Below, in pieces: positions 5,878-8,528 of a stretch of 8,528 bases of DNA. The DNA is from Paludibacteraceae bacterium (GTDB lineage: Bacteria > Bacteroidota > Bacteroidia > Bacteroidales > Paludibacteraceae): positions 1 to 8,528 of the forward strand of contig JAEDNI010000057.1 of NCBI GenBank assembly GCA_016302585.1, given 5' to 3'. The translations under genes were made by a program, and so were the position numbers. The notes beneath the pieces were generated by a model. It did no database searches and had not been told where the DNA came from. It saw only the letters and a program-made list of their open reading frames with translations. Each line of letters begins with the position of its first letter. Positions within the stretch are counted from its first letter, which is position 1.

Positions 5878-6197
5878 TTTACAGAGGTGAATTTTATCAT
5901 GGCCCTAACCAGAAATCGGAATTTGTGGTATATGGGTCACAGAAGCAAATCGCAATGATGATGGATATCATCGATAACTATTGCGAACTGACAAAAGAGT
6001 ACGATCATCCATATTGTTATTGCTCGCAAGAACCTTTATGGAGATATTGGTGGTGGACAATAACGGATCCTATCCGAAACATCATCGCTGAAATTGAAGC
6101 GCCGGATGGCTGTTATAATGAAGATCTCAATTCCTTCCAGCGCATTGCTTACTGGTGGAATTATAGGAAGTCTCACAAGAAAAATAAAGATTCTTGA
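5874..6197 (+). CDS. Hypothetical protein, translationally coupled to the SLOG gene
   Basis: A 107-residue protein I do not recognise. It is very aromatic: EPLWRYWWWTITDPIRN (53-69), RIAYWWNYRKSHKK (91-104), and YDHPYCYC (43-50) with two Cys. It has no signal peptide; the Trp cluster is too short and polar around it for a membrane helix. The ATG overlaps the TGA of the SLOG gene (ATGA), a common sign of coupled translation and of partners made in fixed ratio. No zinc-binding pattern is complete. The next element is the promoter of a predicted small RNA, so this is the last gene of its operon. Confidence 0.65.
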   Translation: MIYRGEFYHGPNQKSEFVVYGSQKQIAMMMDIIDNYCELTKEYDHPYCYCSQEPLWRYWWWTITDPIRNIIAEIEAPDGCYNEDLNSFQRIAYWWNYRKSHKKNKDS

Positions 6198-6215
6198 GAG
6201 AAATTCAGATTTATA

Positions 6216-6247
6216 TTTGCACATATCAGAAAAATTAACTAACTTTG
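6216..6247 (+). promoter_or_regulatory. Consensus Bacteroidota promoter in front of a predicted small RNA
   Basis: TTTG (6216-6219) and TAACTTTG (6240-6247) are separated by exactly 20 bp, a full match to the -33/-7 consensus. Transcription should start near 6252-6255. No gene follows until 6483, and that gene has its own promoter, so this one most likely drives the RNA at 6253-6346. Confidence 0.75.
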
Positions 6248-6252
6248 CAGCC

Positions 6253-6346
6253 AAGTTGTGCATGACGATGATGTTTTAGTTGTTTAACTTTGTTGATTAT
6301 GACACTACAAAGTTACTAAAAATCAGCGAATTGTGCAACTTTTTTT
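6253..6346 (+). ncRNA. Predicted structured small RNA with terminal U run
   Basis: The 5' end AAGTTGTGCA (6253-6262) pairs with TGTGCAACTT (6332-6341) in a 10-bp stem with two G/U pairs, followed at once by a run of seven T (6340-6346), as in an intrinsic terminator. Inside, TTTTAGT (6274-6280) pairs with ACTAAAA (6315-6321), and AACTTTGT (6286-6293) with ACAAAGTT (6307-6314). A 5-nt bulge (6281-6285) and a 13-nt loop remain. The stem begins where the promoter predicts the RNA start. Known classes are not recognised. It may act as an antisense or protein-binding RNA for the flanking operons, or it may be a leader attenuator. A 5-codon ORF (ATG 6262 to TAG 6279) is probably chance. Confidence 0.5.
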
Positions 6347-6423
6347 GTTAAAAAAAATTAATCAAAGAACACTTTTTTTAATTCCGCCAACAGGTAAGCA
6401 TTATTCATTTTTTTGTCAATTTA

Positions 6424-6455
6424 TTTGTATATTCCAAATATTTATAGTACCTTTG
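6424..6455 (+). promoter_or_regulatory. Promoter of the KilA-N gene
   Basis: TTTG (6424-6427), 20 bp, TACCTTTG (6448-6455). The -7 box and the next bases (GCAGC) are the same as in the XRE promoter. The leader is about 20-25 nt and A-rich, which suits Bacteroidota translation starts. The stretch 6347-6423 before it is very AT-rich and holds an A7/T7 inverted pair, with nothing else I can name. Confidence 0.8.
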
Positions 6456-6482
6456 CAGCCGGAAAAATAAGTATTAAATATA

Positions 6483-7328
6483 ATGTCAAAAATTAAAGCT
6501 GACTTATTGCATGTCAAGGGAATTGACGTAGGTATTTATACCGAGGATTATCGCAATGAGTACATCTCGTTGACTGACATCGCGAGATTTCGTAATAGTG
6601 ATGATCCGCGCTTTGCCATACAAAACTGGATGCGCAATCGCAATACCCTAGAGTTTCTTGGTCTTTGGGAAAGTCTGCACAATCCGAATTTTAACCGTGT
6701 GCAATTCGACACGTTTAGAAGTGAAGCTGGATTGAATCGTTTTGTGATGACTCCATCTAAATGGATTGAATCGACAGGCGCTATCGGATTGGTGACCAAA
6801 GCCGGTAGGTACAATAGTGGTACGTACGCACATAGTGATATTGCGATGGAGTTTGCTTCATGGATTTCTGCGGAGTTTAAACTCTACCTCATGAAAGATT
6901 ATCGTCGGTTGAAGTTTGATGAGAACTCGCGCTTGTCCTTATCGTGGAATTTGAATCGGGAGATTTCCAAACTCAACTATCGAGTTCATACTGATGCTAT
7001 CCAGCAGAACTTGTTACCTCCTGAATTGACCAAAGAACAACAATCGTACGTTTATGCTGATGAAGCGGATGTTCTCAATGTAGCACTATTTGGTATGACG
7101 GCGGCTCAATGGAGAAAACTCAATTCTGGCAAGAAGGGTAATATTCGTGATTACGCATCGTTGCAGCAATTATTGGTATTGGCCAATATGGAATCATACA
7201 ATGCTTTGCTCATCGGTCAAAAGATGGTACAATCAGAGCGTTTAAAAGCTTTGCGCAATATGGCAATCAACCAATTAAATACTATTTCTGCGATGGAAAT
7301 GACTAATCTTCCTCAACTCGCCTTATGA
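6483..7328 (+). CDS. KilA-N domain DNA-binding protein
   Basis: A 281-residue protein. Residues 15-142 form a KilA-N domain: YISLTDIARFRN (27-38), IQNWMRNRNTLEFLGLWE (46-63), WIESTGAIGLVTKAGRYNSG (94-113) and TYAHSDIAMEFASWISAEFK (114-133). Residues 145-281 match the second part of a common Bacteroidota KilA-N family, with YADEADVLNVALFGMTAAQW at 191-210. KilA-N domains are found in phage and mobile-element regulators and bind DNA; the precise role of this family is not known to me. It has its own standard promoter and lacks the shared 29-bp element, so it is probably outside the XRE-linked system. Its stop overlaps the next ORF as ATGA. Length is usual for the family and there is no sign of decay. 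Confidence 0.88.
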   Translation: MSKIKADLLHVKGIDVGIYTEDYRNEYISLTDIARFRNSDDPRFAIQNWMRNRNTLEFLGLWESLHNPNFNRVQFDTFRSEAGLNRFVMTPSKWIESTGAIGLVTKAGRYNSGTYAHSDIAMEFASWISAEFKLYLMKDYRRLKFDENSRLSLSWNLNREISKLNYRVHTDAIQQNLLPPELTKEQQSYVYADEADVLNVALFGMTAAQWRKLNSGKKGNIRDYASLQQLLVLANMESYNALLIGQKMVQSERLKALRNMAINQLNTISAMEMTNLPQLAL

Positions 7329-7654
7329 CATGTGCAGTAGTAAACGTTGACGCAGATTCTGTCATTCAACGCACGATGTACTACGCATCCGGTGTGCCGA
7401 TGGATGAAAGCATAGGTCGAGACCAACAGCCCTATTTATATAACGGCAAAGAATATATTACTGCTCATGGACTGAATGAATATGATAGTCATGCTCGGAT
7501 GTACTATGCAACGAACTATATTAAAAAAAGTTATAAAAAGTTAATTTTTAAGCAAAAGATGATACATATCCATCTATATAAGGTCGATTGTTTCGCTCAA
7601 TTTAGCGAACTCCAACTAAATCGCCAACAACCTGAATTAATACAAGCATTATAA
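7325..7654 (+). pseudogene. RHS-repeat core fragment (remnant of an RHS/YD-repeat protein)
   Basis: An open frame of 109 codons. Residues 4-61 match the end of the RHS-associated core: AVVNVDADSVIQRTMYYASG (4-23), QQPYLYNGKEYITAHGLNEY (34-53) and DSHARMYY (54-61). In whole proteins of 1,000 or more residues, this block is followed by G-R-F and a variable toxic tip. Here the match stops at YATN and a Lys-rich, unrelated tail follows (residues 65-109). The upstream thousand residues, signal peptide and YD repeats are missing. The ATG overlaps the KilA-N stop, which may be accidental. The most likely reading is a remnant left by recombination next to KilA-N. An expressed small protein is less likely, and part of the tail (from residue 79, MIHIHLYKVDCF) may belong to a different lost gene. 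Confidence 0.75.
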
Positions 7655-7668
7655 CAAGATCATTTGAG

Positions 7669-7701
7669 AGTACCGTTTTAGTACCGAAATAGTACCGTCA
7701 T
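7669..7701 (+). repeat. Three direct repeats AGTACCG at 11-bp spacing
   Basis: AGTACCG occurs at 7669, 7680 and 7691, each followed by four variable bases, so the units are one DNA helical turn apart. A weaker form, AGTTCCG, lies at 7711. The spacing puts all sites on one face of the helix, as in iteron or operator clusters. They lie just upstream of the promoter at 7721-7752. Confidence 0.6.
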
Positions 7702-7705
7702 TCCC

Positions 7706-7739
7706 AAACGAGTTCCGAAATTTGAGACTCGTTTTTTTT
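7706..7739 (+). terminator. Intrinsic terminator, overlapping the next promoter
   Basis: AAACGAGT (7706-7713) pairs with ACTCGTTT (7727-7734) around a 13-nt loop, and a T run reaches 7739. It would end the KilA-N/RHS-fragment transcript. Confidence 0.75.
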
Positions 7740-7752
7740 ATGCCTATCTTTG
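7721..7752 (+). promoter_or_regulatory. Consensus promoter reading into the palindrome-rich region
   Basis: TTTG (7721-7724), 20 bp, TATCTTTG (7745-7752). The -33 box lies in the loop of the preceding terminator and the spacer contains its right arm and T run. Transcription would start near 7757-7760 and enter the long inverted repeat. No gene is visible for at least 680 nt, so it drives either a structured RNA or a very long leader of a gene beyond the window. Confidence 0.65.
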
Positions 7753-7782
7753 CACCAAAATTCGAAGAATATAGAAGGTCGG

Positions 7783-7883
7783 GGGTGACAGGGTGACGGG
7801 GTGACACCCTTTTCCTAAAACTATACACACCCACGCGTGTGTGAAGAATATAAACGAGGGTGTCAGCCGTCAGCCTGTCAGCC
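7783..7883 (+). repeat. Long inverted repeat with arms built of GGGTGAC and GTCAGCC units
   Basis: The left arm (7783-7809) holds three GGGTGAC units and ends in ACCC. The right arm (7858-7883) starts GGGTGTCAGCC and continues with two more GTCAGCC-type units. Folded, UGACACCC pairs with GGGUGUCA, and each further unit pairs except for one G/G mismatch per unit and one bulged G. The 48-nt loop contains a small ACACAC/GTGTGT hairpin (7825-7842). As RNA it would be a long stem just after the predicted start. Confidence 0.7.
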
Positions 7884-7909
7884 TATACAGCCGGATTAAA
7901 GTCTGGGTC

Positions 7910-8385
7910 GGAGCATCGCTCCCCGCGGTTCCTCCCGTTCGAATTGCCAAGTCAAGGCAATTCTCCATGGCACAATGGACAAAATAAAAGCCGGCATTCA
8001 ATGCCGGGGAATGGACATACGGAAAAGACGGGACGTAGATGTCCGTAATGGTCGCGAGATGGTCGCGGGATTGAACCGTAAAAGGGAAGACCCTACCTCT
8101 CCATAGAGGGGGAAGAACACCGGCATCCGATGCCGGGGAAAAGACATACGAAAAGGCCGGATAGCATCCGGCAGAATAGAAACAGGGGCCGAGATACAGG
8201 GAGGGGCATAGAACAAAGAAAAGCCGGCATCCGATGCCGGGGAAAAGAAGAAAGAAAAACCGCGGAATACCGCGGGGAACAGGACAAAGAAACAACGCAG
8301 GGCTAAAGACCCGCGAACAAAACAAAGAACACCGGCATTCAATGCCGGGGAATAGACATACGAAAAGGCCGGCATCCGATGCCGG
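7910..8385. repeat. Array of GC-rich palindromes with purine-rich linkers, no gene
   Basis: At least eleven short hairpins lie in tandem. Five are CCGGCAT-type: 7991-8007, 8120-8136, 8224-8240, 8332-8348 and 8369-8385. Related ones are GCCGGAT/ATCCGGC at 8156-8172 and CCGCGG/CCGCGG at 8260-8275. Others are 7910-7922, 7941-7963 (GAATTGCC/GGCAATTC), 8096-8109 and 8296-8315. Linkers repeat too: GACATACG(G)AAAAG after three palindromes and GAAAAGAAGAAAG after two. The block 8117-8172 resembles 8328-8385. The palindromes alternate between CATCCGATG and CATTCAATG, which changes both sides of the stem together. An extragenic palindrome family or a structured RNA would both fit. Confidence 0.7.
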
Positions 8386-8444
8386 GGAAAAGAAGAAAGG
8401 AATGAGTATTACAAGCTGTACGGGACGACGGCGGAGCGAGACGG

Positions 8445-8528
8445 ATGGAAAATGACCAACCACACCGGGAATTAGGTGATTTGAGTCCGTATTGCCTCCG
8501 AGATTACTCTGAGACACGTCCGTCTTGA
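8445..8528 (+). CDS. Possible 27-codon ORF at the window end
   Basis: ATG at 8445 opens MENDQPHRELGDLSPYCLRD and continues to a TGA that is the last codon of the window. The frame is open from 8406. No family is recognised, no ribosome-binding signal can be argued, and chance is a fair explanation. It is listed because it is the only frame of note after the palindrome array; 8386-8444 shows nothing else. Confidence 0.2.
   Translation: MENDQPHRELGDLSPYCLRDYSETRPS

Noticed and set aside
6253..6346. Retron-type non-coding RNA, because of the closing inverted repeats
   Set aside because: No reverse transcriptase is in the window, and the RNA is too short and lacks the usual two-part msr/msd layout.
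7991..8385. CRISPR-like array of repeats
   Set aside because: Repeats are short, palindromic, unevenly spaced and the linkers themselves repeat, so there are no unique spacers. No cas gene is visible.
7870..8517. Long minus-strand ORF (215 codons) across the palindrome array
   Set aside because: Its sequence is a Phe/Ser/Pro/Cys-rich series with repeated SPASDAG, produced by the palindromes read in one frame. It has no domain, and the + strand shows the same type of by-product ORFs.
7655..8528. tRNA or rRNA gene in the gene-free right part
   Set aside because: No cloverleaf with a T-loop and acceptor stem, and no rRNA-like sequence could be found by eye.

Overview
The window looks like an accessory island in a Bacteroidota genome, most likely Bacteroidales. 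Four intergenic sites match the Bacteroidota promoter form (TTTG or CTTG, exactly 20 bp, then TAnnTTTG). Shine-Dalgarno sites are absent, and the KilA-N and RHS-core proteins are of types common in this phylum. The organism cannot be named from the sequence alone. All credible genes are on the + strand.

Positions 132-6197 hold the core. A gene for an XRE-type regulator has a standard promoter. Three transcription units follow: (1) an orphan PD-(D/E)XK nuclease; (2) two unrecognised proteins and a 754-residue DNA polymerase III alpha homologue with an intact-looking PHP domain but no C-terminal third; (3) a 93-residue protein resembling only sigma-70 region 2, a SLOG/DprA-fold protein, and a 107-residue unknown. 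Each unit is preceded by the same 29-bp element (TTAGCAAAAACGMTAAC, 5 variable bp, TCGTTCG), which contains the inverted repeat AACGA-N9-TCGTT. None of the three has a standard Bacteroidota promoter in front. The simplest reading is one co-regulated system, with the XRE protein or the mini-sigma, or both, acting at the shared element. The gene content (nuclease, polymerase, nucleotide-sensor-like fold, own regulator) would suit a defence or replication/repair module of a mobile element. That function is inference.

Positions 6198-6482 hold a predicted small RNA of about 94 nt. It has its own consensus promoter, a 10-bp closing stem that starts at the expected transcription start, a bulged inner hairpin and a terminal U run. 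A second promoter follows for the KilA-N gene (6483-7328). The stop codon of KilA-N overlaps the start of an ORF that is a fragment of an RHS core, probably a decayed remnant.

Positions 7655-8528 hold no convincing gene but are densely structured. They contain three 11-bp-spaced AGTACCG repeats, a terminator hairpin whose loop supplies the -33 box of a perfect promoter, and a long inverted repeat of 26-27 nt arms with regularly spaced G/G mismatches. After these comes a series of GC-rich palindromes (mostly CCGGCAT-type) joined by purine-rich linkers, with base changes that preserve pairing. A structured transcript or a family of extragenic palindromes are both possible.
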